NCBI RefSeq assembly: GCF_022965805.1
Contig: NC_133105.1
Span: forward strand, 2,666,001-2,730,000
DNA: 64,000 nucleotides
Direction of reading: 5' to 3'
DNA from: Primulina eburnea
Lineage: Eukaryota; Streptophyta; Magnoliopsida; Lamiales; Gesneriaceae
Shown here: one piece after another, positions 12,414 to 21,768 of the stretch
How the letters are laid out: the number at the start of each line of letters is the position of its first letter
Position numbering within the stretch: position 1 is the stretch's first letter
The notes under the pieces: generated by a model
Databases searched by the model: none
What the model was told of the DNA's origin: nothing
Seen by the model: only the letters and a program-made list of their open reading frames with translations
Made by a program: the position numbers and the translations under genes

Positions 12414-13202
12414 GAATTTTATTTTACTCCAGACTTTTTCCTACTTATTTATTTGCTGTATCTTCGTGCATTTCTTTTGTATAATTTTGTTATGTACTGT
12501 GTTCTAAAATCCGGTTGCGCGACGATTTGATAATATTTGTCACAAGTTCTTGATAATACATTATTGTCAACTATTGAGTTAATAAAAAGATTATTTAATT
12601 GACGTTGAAAATTATAATATTTTATTTTTATTATTTTATTATTATTATTGTCAATTTGCAGGTAAAAAATAAAGAGCGGATTTTTTTTTTTAGAAAAAAT
12701 CATAGTAAATTGAAATATTTTGGGTTTTATCTATTTAATTTGTCAAAAATTGTCATTTAATACTTTTAATTTTGCATTTTACAAAGTCTATATTTTTGGC
12801 TGAAACCAATGATTAGACTGAATATTGCTTATTTTCATTCAATGCTCTCCTAATAAAACTTATATTACATACATTAAAATATATCTGAGCAAATAAAAGG
12901 AAACAAAAAATTTTTTCCCTCAAAATTTGGACGTCGTTTTACTTCATTTCACATTTTTTTTGTTTAAAATAATTTAGTGTCTATAATATAGACTTTTTTT
13001 AGTAGACTACAATATATATTTTATTCTCATCATATTAGTCATGATGCGCAGAAATATGTACCAAATAAGTCATAATCGATTGGTTCCAACGAAAAAAGAG
13101 GATAAAAGAAAAAAAATTCAAGTTATACGTTCGAAGACCCGAGACAGACGATTGAAATTGCAATTTTCCCATAAAAACCAAACTCGTGCACGTTGAGTAA
13201 AA
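12414..13202. other. Intergenic, no feature seen
   Basis: AT-rich sequence holding the 3' UTR of the AG-peptide gene (first 200 bases or so) and the downstream flank of the convergent dioxygenase gene. No gene or clear repeat was recognised. Confidence 0.6.
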
Positions 13203-15943
13203 CTAGATTCTAACAGCTTCAATTGGCCTTTTCCCCTGCTGGTAGTGTTGAAAATAGGTCTTCGGGTAGTTTCTTACTTTCTTGTATAATCTCGGCCTCG
13301 TATCATCAACTAGTTCATTCACCGGTCCAATCTCTAGTTCAGGATCTGGAGCAAAGAACATAGCTAGAGTATTTCTCTCCCTGACTGTGTTCGTAACTGC
13401 TCGATGCATCGGGCTCTTGATGATGCCATTGCTCATTATCTGCGTGGACGAAAGAGCGATAAAACGAGATCATAAAATATTCAAAAGTTATGAAAAGTAA
13501 CAGATGATAAGTATTCTATCACGCTTGAGTAAGTTTCACAGGCTGCGGAATCAAGATTACGTGGACCATGCAATAGGTCCTACTTACAACTTGTTCACAT
13601 CTTTCGTTGCTTTACGAAAATGATTAATCGAAACTGGGAGAATAATAAATCCATCAACTCTTCCCCCACGGTAGAATGCGAGTCATGAGCATTATGAAAC
13701 TGCGGTAAATTGAAAACTTGCCAGGAGCGAGGTCGAATTTTCAGGAACTTAGGAGGGTTAGTTGCCAAATATTAAGGAAACAAAATCATACACGAAGCTT
13801 TTGAAAATCGCATTAGTCTACTTTTAGTTTACGTACCCAGGTATATATGCACCTAATGTGACTTGAATCCAATACAATAGTGGTCTAGTGGAGGGTGATC
13901 CCCAAAGATACGAGATCTTGGTTCAAAACTTCGAATGCCCGCACTTGTGTGTGGTAGTGTGGTTAGATAGGAAATTCCCCCGACCTATGTATCCCAAAAA
14001 AAAAAAGGTTGCTTCGCGTAATCCAAATGAAAAACATTAATGTTATACCCAATTCTACGCAGCAATATAAAACGAGGTTTTGAAAGATCAAAGCCTCCTA
14101 TCTCACAACCAAACATGCTATGAAATTCATTCTTGAAACCCATAGAAAGATGAGTTTAAGACGTACCTCAAGTTGATCCCCAACGTTGACAAGAAGTGCA
14201 TGAGGCATAACGGGAACTCGATACCACCGATCATCTTTCAGCATTTGAAGGCCCTCAACTTCTTCATCTTGCAGTAGAATAGTTATCCCCGAGCCATCTG
14301 CATGTGGTTTGAGCCCAAGAACAATGTCTGGCCTCGAACATGGAGGATAGTAGTTGAACCTTCCATACATTGTAGGCCTCTCTCCGAATTGGTCCAAAAA
14401 GCATTTCTCTGGTAAGCTTAATGATCTTGCTATAGCCTTTAGTATCAGTTCTTGGATTTGTCTTAAACTACCAGTATACGCATCTAATATCTTCCTGAAG
14501 GATTAAAAATCCCTAAGTTGTCAAATGAATTCATGTTGTACTAAAAATAAGCCGATTTTGTAACTAAAAAAACCCAATTTTTTACAGAGAAAATGGCTGA
14601 TATTACCTGAAAGTTTCTGGATTTTCAGGCCAATATTCGAGCTTTTGCTGATCTTTCGGACTAAGTAAAAGATACAACCTATCATTCCAATCAAGGGATT
14701 GATTCTCGAAAAGAACCATATCACTGCCGTAGCCTTCAATGCCATCCACTGGTCTGACATATTTTTGTTTCTCTATTATGGGCAGATGGAAAAATTTTCT
14801 TGAAACTCTTCGCAGTTCATCCAGGAAGGAATTTTCGATGCCATGGTTTATGGCCTGGATATTCAATTTTAAATGATATATACCAAATTAGATATTTATT
14901 TCTTATTGCAAAACTTACAGAATCATAAAAAATTAATCGCAACCAATAAGGATTCCATCTTTAAGCAATACAAGTGCCAGTCATGGTCTTGATCAATCTA
15001 TATATGAAACATGTTATTCCACAGTTCAAAGAGTACGTCGAGGTTCTGCAAGCGAGTCTTTCTATATACTACCATATTGATATTTACAAAATCAGCATAT
15101 AAATCAGTAGATTCCCATTTTGTTATATCACGAGGTATGGGTCATGAAAGATCTATATATATGTTCTTATTTTTTCGATAAGCTGGAGAGAGTCGAGCCA
15201 TAGTGAAGTAGCTTACTATAGTTCTCGCGCTAGCCCCTATATGCCATTTGTCTACTTTTTTGAGGCCTAAATGAAGGCATACATATGAACGGATTCATAA
15301 TAAACAATCATCAAATGCGGGTGGAAAACAAAAAGAAAGAATATGATACGTAACCCCATCACCTAACCTCAATTAAAATATAATATACGCGCCATTTTTC
15401 ATCCTTTATTTGTAACCGAGAGAAATAGTTACTTTACTATCCTACTTAGAAGAAAAAAAATCGAAATATGATACGTAACCCCATCACAATCCACCAAGCG
15501 TGGACCGAGGCTGCCTTGAGGGTTAGCTGCCCCCTTCTAACCAAAAAAATTTCATATGTTATTTCTATTACAGATATTTTCTTGGATGAGCTTCACATGG
15601 ATCAAAATTTGTTGTCCATAAATTCAACGAAACAAACAAATCAAATCAAGAATATAAAGAGATCCTAACTCTATGTTATATACAAATAAAAAGCTGAAAC
15701 CTGAAAGCAGCCCCATGTAATAAGAGCAGACTGAAGCTTGTTAAGTTCTGCATCCATGGCGGCGGCTGCTGATGGAATCAAACGGCTCAAATCAATAACT
15801 GGGATTTCACCACTCAAAGTAGCAGTGATATTAATGGGGCCATATTCAGCATCTCTCCAAATATATTTATGTGGCACCTCCTCGTTGTTGTCACCTCCAC
15901 TTTGAACCAGTTCCTGAACCGTCTTCGTGCCCGCTTCAGCCAT
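13203..15943 (-). CDS. 2-oxoglutarate/Fe(II)-dependent dioxygenase, DOXC class (SRG1/NCS1-like)
   Basis: Cytosolic oxygenase using 2-oxoglutarate, O2 and Fe(II) on a small, probably specialised-metabolite substrate that cannot be named from sequence. Minus-strand exons 15701-15943, 14607-14854, 14167-14494 and 13203-13439 give 1056 bp, 351 aa, the family's usual size. The N-terminal DIOX_N part contains EIPVIDLSRL, WGCFQ and INHGI. The C-terminal double-stranded beta-helix contains GRFNYYPPCSRPD, the iron ligands H228-x-D230 (KPHADGSG) and H285 (SPMHRAV). The usual RxS that binds 2-oxoglutarate is R295-N-T297, a conservative change. All four exons join in phase with no stop. Intron 3 (13440-14166) contains a SINE. 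The SRG1, norcoclaurine synthase 1-like and O-demethylase-like families share these features, so the substrate is open. Confidence 0.93.
13876..14006 (+). mobile_element. tRNA-derived SINE in dioxygenase intron 3
   Basis: An RNA polymerase III A box (TGGTCTAGTGG, 13881-13891, perfect fit to TRGYNNARNGG) is followed 39 nt later by a B-box-like GGTTCAAAACT (13920-13930). The sequence continues through CCGACCTATGTATCCC to an A11 tail at 13996-14006. It is antisense to the host gene. No clear target-site duplication was found, so insertion ends are approximate. Confidence 0.75.
15342..15487. repeat. Direct repeat pair flanking a 102-bp segment
   Basis: The 22-bp word beginning 'atatgatacgtaacc' and ending 'ccatcac' occurs at 15342-15363 and again at 15466-15487, inside intron 1 of the dioxygenase gene. 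The enclosed 102 bp ends in an A-rich run (GAAGAAAAAAAATCG). Either it is a small retroposed insert with a long target duplication or a local duplication. Confidence 0.6.
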
Positions 15944-16945
15944 GAGAATAAATTTTGGAGATTAAATCTGGGATTTCTTCTGGTCAAACGTTAGAGCTGA
16001 CAATTGATGAGAATTCTTACCATTCAATAACGTTTTGGGTTTTGTTTTCATGAAAGTCTGCGCTGGGTTAATGTGAAAAATTCTTCTGCATTAATGCCTA
16101 TCTTCCACGTGGATTCCTGCATCAAGCGACGCGCGTCAGCCAAATTTTACTCCTCAAATACCCTGAATTTTTTCTTTTCAAATAAACTCTTTAATTTTAA
16201 AAATATAATATTAATTTTCATCAATTAATCCATATCTGCTTAAAACTAATCGAAACCGATGTAACTAATTTCAACGTGGATGCAGAAGTTTTTTTTAAAA
16301 AGTGCTACCGGTTAAATATTGAAAGAAACAGGACTAAAATTGAAATTTTATTAAATAGAAGACTATTTCGATTTCATTGAAGTTTCATATTAGAGAATCT
16401 ATAAATTTCCTTTATTATTATTATTTTTTTGTAATATCAGACATTATTTTTTCGACATAAAATTGATGCAACATTGATGTAACACTAACATCAACATAAA
16501 ACTACGTTTATATTATCACATCATCATCATCATCGATAAAAAATTAAAATTGCTAAAAACTAAAAGATACAATACTAAAACAAAATAAAGTCCGACAATA
16601 TAAAAGTTAAAATCACAAAAAAAATAAAAATAAAAATACACACTACTAAAAATTGTAATTTTTTCATATTTAATTATATATTTAGCTGGTATGGAAATAT
16701 AAATCAAATAGTTTATAACACTTATTCTAAAAAAAAAATTGTTTATAACTCAAATACTACTTTATATAATCGATGGATATAACTTCGACACCGAATCAAA
16801 TCTAAAACATACATTAAAAAATTAATTCTAATCTTCTGTGATTAGTTGACTCTGTTTAGTCAATAATGGCTTCCCCAGTCTCTCTATTGGCTCAACTTGT
16901 GATGTCATATCTGTTATCGATGATTTATTCAAACCTACTCTTGAG
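15944..16945. other. Intergenic, upstream of the dioxygenase gene
   Basis: Promoter-proximal DNA of the dioxygenase (gene reads leftwards), then AT-rich sequence without recognisable genes. A run of CAT/ATC trinucleotides occurs near 16520-16536. Confidence 0.6.
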
Positions 16946-16948
16946 ATA

Positions 16949-17160
16949 ATATCCAAATATTTAATTCAATTGTTGTAAAGAGACCACGTATATTTTGTAC
17001 ATTGTTCAATGCATTGCATAACATATAAAATGCCGCGACATTGCTCCTAGATTTTATATCCAAATATTTAATGCAATTGTTGCAAAAAGACCACATTTTT
17101 TATCGTTGCTAAATGCATTGCATCATATGAAAAATGACGTGAAATTGCTTCTAGATTTTG
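16949..17160. repeat. Two-copy tandem repeat, ~107-bp period
   Basis: The block beginning 'atatccaaatatttaat.caattgttg' and containing 'agaccac', 'aatgcattgcat' and 'cattgctcctagatttt' (or variants) occurs at about 16949-17055 and again at 17056-17160, diverged by scattered substitutions. Non-coding. Confidence 0.75.
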
Positions 17161-17409
17161 GTTCCACGATCATGTGGTTCCATCCCTATATTACAAACAT
17201 ACTCATTGCTGGAAAAATATTCATATGTACTAATATTCTTATGCACTTTCTCCATCGATGTAATTATAAATCGCCCCTTCACGTGATTTAGCCCTGCATT
17301 GAGCCAGCAAAAAAGGCTGAAAACTACCCTTGTCAACCAAACAAACCACTTTATTTTTAGGGTTTGACCTTGGCCACATTCACATTCATCTCCATCATGC
17401 ACACTATCA

Positions 17410-17765
17410 TTACTCAATAAAACAATGAAGTTTCGAATTCGAGATCCAAGTTGTAATTCCCTCCCAAAAAATAAATCAATTGAACTTGGCTTCATCTACA
17501 TACATCTGAATCATGTAAAATATGGAAGATATGGACATGGACCTGGATGGCACCAACATCTCAATAAAAGATGAGATATCGATTTCCAGACCTCAAGTTG
17601 TATTACCCTCCCAAAATATATATCAATTGACCTTGGATTCATCAACATCCATCTAAACCATCAAAAATCAAAGAAATGGCCATGAGCCATCAATCACACC
17701 AACATCTCAATAAAGAGATGATGTAGTCGAGTTCGATACCTCAAGTTGTATTCACTTTTCAAAAA
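17410..17765. repeat. Degenerate tandem repeat, ~146-bp period
   Basis: Repeated landmarks 'caagttgta' near 17448, 17594 and 17742, each followed by 'ccctcccaaaa' or a decayed form, then 'atcaattga', 'cttgg.ttcat', 'caacatctcaataaa'. About 2.4 copies with moderate divergence. No open frame is conserved between copies, so this looks like a non-coding satellite-like duplication. Confidence 0.7.
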
Positions 17766-18208
17766 ATTGAAAAAACAAAAAAGAAGAAAAAGAAACGAAT
17801 CGAAATATGAGCGACATTATTAATTGAATCTATCGAAATATTTCGGTTGAGGTTTGGTCGGTGTTTTTCTAGTGAATGATTGCACGTTCATGAGCAGGAC
17901 AAATCTTGCTACATAATTATATCTCCTAAGAATGTGTTCCTTTTTTGTTCTTTATGATACACATTAATTAAGTTATCCTCGACTAGGGGTGGGGCCAGCC
18001 AGCTTGAATACAAAAACAAACGAGTTTGAAAAAGTATTTTTATTAAACAAAACTAAGTAAAGACGTTTTGAGATAAATGAAATTTTGAAAGAAAAGTTGC
18101 AGTAGATCAAAAGCTGATCCCTACCAAGAAATTATATCTGCCTCAACATTGTATTGCAGTGTATATTATATTTTTATCCTTTGCTTGCTCTTCTTTTTCA
18201 TACTGAAG
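17766..18208. other. Intergenic, upstream of the NPF pseudogene
   Basis: No gene recognised. The upstream exons expected for a transporter of the NPF family are absent here, so the neighbouring transporter fragment is truncated at its 5' end. Confidence 0.6.
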
Positions 18209-19152
18209 AGCATTGAAACAAAATGGAAATTGCTGCCAATATGGGCCACAACTATCATATTTTGGACAATCTACGCACAGATGATCACCTTCTCAGTTCA
18301 ACAAGCATTCACCATGAATCGATCAATTGGCCATTTTCAGATTCCAGCAGGCTCACTCACTGTCTTCTTTGTGGCTGATATTGATGACATTGGCAGTTTA
18401 TGATAGAATAATCATGCCACTTTGGAAGAAATGGAAAGGGAAACAAGGTACTATTTTCTTGATCACTGGCTTGACTTTGTCCACGTTGTATGTATTTTTC
18501 TTGGCGTTTACAAGGTCTGTTGAAAATATGATTTGAAAGTGGTGCCTCCAGTCATTTATATTTCAGTTCCAAATAATCCTGCCCAAATTGTTGGGTTAAG
18601 TTAATGTAAATCACACAATGATACAAGTTTTCACCTCGGTTGCAGGTTTCTCCAGCCTACAGAAAATCACTATAGGACTAGTTCTCTCCACAATAGGAAC
18701 GATGGCTGCAGCTCTTACAGAGATGAAGAGGCTATCAGTTGTAAAGGCTGTCTCGGACCGACCCTCCTCGGATCTTCCTATAAGTGTATTCCTTCTGATT
18801 CCACAGTTTTTTCTAGTGGGATCTGTGGAGGCGTTCATAGATACAGGGCAGCTGGATTTCTTCATCACACAATCTCCCAAAGGAATGAAAACAACGAGCA
18901 CTGGTCTCTTCTTGGCAACTCTTTCGCTTGGTTTTCTTGTAACCAGTTTCTTGGTGACAGGAGCCAATGGTGGCCAAGGATTGCTTGCAGATGATATGAA
19001 TGAGGCGTCTCGATTGCTTCTATGGGCTTCTGGCTGTCTTGGGGTTTATAAATCTTGGGATATATCTAATATGTGCTGCGTGGTATAAACCACAGAAAGC
19101 TAAACCCGCTATGCAGATTGAGATAGCGCATAGTGGTGATGACAAGTGTTGA
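18209..19152 (+). pseudogene. NPF (NRT1/PTR) transporter pseudogene, C-terminal half only
   Basis: Two exon-like pieces (18209-18447 and 18646-19152, with a proper GT/AG pair between them) encode the C-terminal transmembrane segments of a proton-coupled nitrate/peptide transporter, closest in feel to the NPF6 group. Recognisable motifs are LLPIWATTIIFWTIYAQM, FQIPAGSLTVFFV, YDRIIMPLWKKWKGKQG, IGLVLSTIG and QLDFFITQSPKGMK. Near 18373-18378 the frame shifts between VFFVA and LILMTLAVYDR. Near 19013-19017 it shifts again before FYGLLAVLGFINLGIYLICAAWYKPQ. The usual GEAFIYTGQLDFF is VEAFIDTGQLDFF here. The N-terminal half of the family (six membrane spans) is missing. With truncation and two out-of-frame indels it cannot make a transporter. 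Confidence 0.88.
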
Positions 19153-19464
19153 CCGTACGTAGGAGATGTTTTTTTGGGTTTTGAACAAGGAAATTAATCC
19201 AACTGATCAATGTATTAATCAATGTATGAAATTATACGTAACGAAATCAGTTTTTGAGTGCATTCATGGTTGCAAATTTGTCATATTTGATTATTTTCTA
19301 CTACGATGTTTCTATACATACACTTCACAACTCAAAATTGGGATAAAATAGATATGATAGTTACGCAATATAATATTTTTCTCAATTAAAAAATCTAAAA
19401 CTTTTTCCAATCATTATTCACTCTATTTTAAAAATGTACACATACAATTTCCCAACGTGATAAA

Positions 19465-21024
19465 TCATGTCATAAAAGAATCAAGCACCTTACATATCTC
19501 TTCAGCCTGTGGATGTGACAGATCACCAGCATGGAACTCTTCGACCATTCCATGAACTTCAATCAAACTGCAGCCAGATTTTTTATTTGCTGGTCTCTCA
19601 TCGATTAACTTCCTAATGCTCTTTGCTTCGGCCTCCCAACCAGCTTCCTTGTACATATTATAGGCAAGAACACGAATCCCATAGTCAATCTCTCCTCCAT
19701 CAGCTATCTTTTTCCATACTCTATCACCAATTTCAATGTTCCCATAATTCCTACACGCCCCTAGCAGAGCTCCCCATATATTAGCATCCCTTTCACCGAT
19801 ATCACACATTATCTCATCAACATATATCTCAGCTTCCTCTAACTTACCAGACCTCGCCAAAAGATCGACAATACAAGCATAATGCTCGATTCTGGGCTTA
19901 ATTTCATAGACGCTATCCATCTTTTTGAACAAAGACAAGCCTTTTTCGACCAATTTTGCATGACTACAAGCTGTAAGAACAACAACAAAAGTAGCCTCAG
20001 TTGGCTGAGCCCCATATGTGATCATGCTATCAAGCAATTCTAGAGATTTCATTTCAACTCCATTCATTGCCGCACATGATATAATAGCATTCCAAACTCC
20101 ACTATCCTTGTTACGAATACCATTAAAAACCGTGAAAGCCAACTCCAAAGCACCACATTTTGAGTACATGTCAACCAGCGCCGTGGCTATGATTGGATTC
20201 AAAGAGTATTTGCAGCGCTTAGCATAAGAGTGTATCCATAAGCCTTGTGCCAGTGCACCAAGATGAGCACAAGCAGTGAGAGCACTCACAATAATCGACT
20301 GATTGGGCTTCAAACCCATGTCTTCCATGTTTCTATACAAAGAAATCACTTCCTTAAAATCACTAACCCTCGAATATGCTGCCATTAACGCACTCCAGGA
20401 TACCACATTCCTTTCCGGCATTTCATCGAAATACTCCCTTGCCTTTTCCACGTTCCCCATTTTCCCATATCCATCAATCATTGCAGTCCACAATACCACA
20501 TCTTTTACAGGCATTTCATCAAACAACATATGTGCTCTTCCCATATCATGTTTTAGCGCATAGAATTCGATCAATGCGCTAACAACAAACAAGTCACAGC
20601 AAAATCCTAACTTGAGGACATGGGCATGCGTCAAAAGTCCCATGCATCTAACGTCACCTAAAATCATAGAACATGCCTTCATCAAAGGCGTGAAAGTGTA
20701 GTTGTTTTTTATAAGCCCGTCCCTTAGCATGTCTTTATAACATAAAATAGCGAAAATGGGCAAATTAGATTGAACATATCCTCTAATCATCGTGTTGTAC
20801 AAGAAAGTGGAACGGTGGCGGAGATTTTGAAAAACCGCACGTGCATGAGAAAAGAAAACAGGGTTGCAGGAGGCGACAGTGAACGAGACAAGCGGTGCAA
20901 TGGCAGCCGGGATTTGGGAGACGTTGAGCTTGAGGAGGTTGGCATGAATTTGTTTGAGTTGGCTTAGCGTTCTGCATTTCTCAACGAGTAGTGATGTGCA
21001 TGTAATCCAATTTGCTTCGATCAT
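19465..21024 (-). CDS. Pentatricopeptide repeat protein, PLS class, E/E+ type
   Basis: An intron-less 519-aa protein, as usual for this family. After an N-terminal LSQLKQIHANLLKLN segment it has successive P, L and S repeats with signatures such as YNTMIRGYVQSNLP, DVVLWTAMIDGYGKMGNVEKA, NVVSWSALMAAYSRV, TALVDMYSKCGALELA and GVWNAIISCAAMNG, roughly residues 70-400. The C-terminus has the E-domain WGALLGACRNYGNIEIG, then GCSLIEVHG and FHAGDLSHPQAEEI, which fit E+. There is no DYW deaminase domain, so if it acts in C-to-U editing it would need a deaminase in trans. PLS-class proteins act in mitochondria or plastids; the N-terminus does not decide which. It is divergent from NUP205, with 744 bp between start codons. 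The orthologue is not identified. Confidence 0.93.
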   Translation of the reverse strand: MIEANWITCTSLLVEKCRTLSQLKQIHANLLKLNVSQIPAAIAPLVSFTVASCNPVFFSHARAVFQNLRHRSTFLYNTMIRGYVQSNLPIFAILCYKDMLRDGLIKNNYTFTPLMKACSMILGDVRCMGLLTHAHVLKLGFCCDLFVVSALIEFYALKHDMGRAHMLFDEMPVKDVVLWTAMIDGYGKMGNVEKAREYFDEMPERNVVSWSALMAAYSRVSDFKEVISLYRNMEDMGLKPNQSIIVSALTACAHLGALAQGLWIHSYAKRCKYSLNPIIATALVDMYSKCGALELAFTVFNGIRNKDSGVWNAIISCAAMNGVEMKSLELLDSMITYGAQPTEATFVVVLTACSHAKLVEKGLSLFKKMDSVYEIKPRIEHYACIVDLLARSGKLEEAEIYVDEIMCDIGERDANIWGALLGACRNYGNIEIGDRVWKKIADGGEIDYGIRVLAYNMYKEAGWEAEAKSIRKLIDERPANKKSGCSLIEVHGMVEEFHAGDLSHPQAEEICKVLDSFMT

Positions 21025-21162
21025 CTAAGTTTGTAATCAGTGGGAATGAGAGGGTTGTAGGATGATTGATATTCAAGATTGCCGAATAATCTGCAACAAT
21101 CACATTATCCACATCAAATCAGCATTCCTTCAGATGTAAATAAAAACCTAAATAATTTAGGC

Positions 21163-21266
21163 AAAAACTCGTGTTTTGAGATACATCTTTTAATTATTTT
21201 TTATTTTAAAAATATTATTTTTTATTGTGACAGATTAAGATCCGTGAGACGGTATCACATTAGACC
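21163..21266. repeat. GTGAGAC-type dispersed repeat, copy E
   Basis: Begins GCAAAAACTCGTGTTTTGAGA, has the 'attattttttattgtga' core, and ends AGATCCGTGAGACGGTATCAC. Decayed copy in the PPR/NUP205 intergenic region. Confidence 0.6.
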
Positions 21267-21664
21267 AACTCAATAATTTATAATCTAAAAATTATGACAT
21301 CCATTTCTATATTCATCAATCTGTTAACCACTACCAAATTTTCAAGTCCTGTCATCATTAAAAAACAAAAAAACATTTGATATTTTAAATATCCTTACAA
21401 TTTTTTTTTAAAATATTTATTTATTATTTAAAATTTTGATAAATAAAATAAAGTATAATGTTCAAATAATTTTTTCTACTATTTTTGTTAATAACACTTC
21501 TACACATCTTAAAAAAAAAAATCAATTTAACGACATAAGTTTATTATTCTAATAATATTTAAATATATTTTTATATTAATATATTAATAATTTTAAATAC
21601 TTTCTGGCTGAAATACTAGTTAAATTAAATTTTGAGTGGCGTCCTCCATCAACGCCCACCTCTA

Positions 21665-21671
21665 AAACCCT
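21665..21671 (+). promoter_or_regulatory. Telo-box-like element
   Basis: AAACCCT, 98 bp upstream of the NUP205 start, the core of the plant telo-box found in promoters of growth-related genes. A short motif; significance rests on its closeness to the E2F site. Confidence 0.4.
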
Positions 21672-21676
21672 CGGGC

Positions 21677-21685
21677 TTTCCCGCC
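21677..21685 (+). promoter_or_regulatory. E2F-type site in the NUP205 promoter
   Basis: TTTCCCGCC is an exact match to the canonical E2F/DP site, in a GC-rich patch inside very AT-rich DNA, 84 bp upstream of the NUP205 ATG and 6 bp from a telo-box. It suggests expression linked to cell proliferation; binding is not shown by sequence. Confidence 0.5.
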
Positions 21686-21768
21686 CTCGCCTTTGCAGGG
21701 TTCTCCCATTTTCAGCGGCATTCGTCTGCTCAATTCAATCTCTGTAGTTTGTTTATCAAGAAAGAAGA

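Larger units (their letters stand above)
21025..21768. other. Head-to-head intergenic region, PPR / NUP205
   Basis: Separates the ATGs of the divergent PPR and NUP205 genes. It contains a degraded GTGAGAC repeat (about 21163-21266), AT-rich DNA, and close to NUP205 a GC-richer stretch (21640-21720) with a telo-box and an E2F-type site. No clear TATA box is seen for NUP205. Confidence 0.65.
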
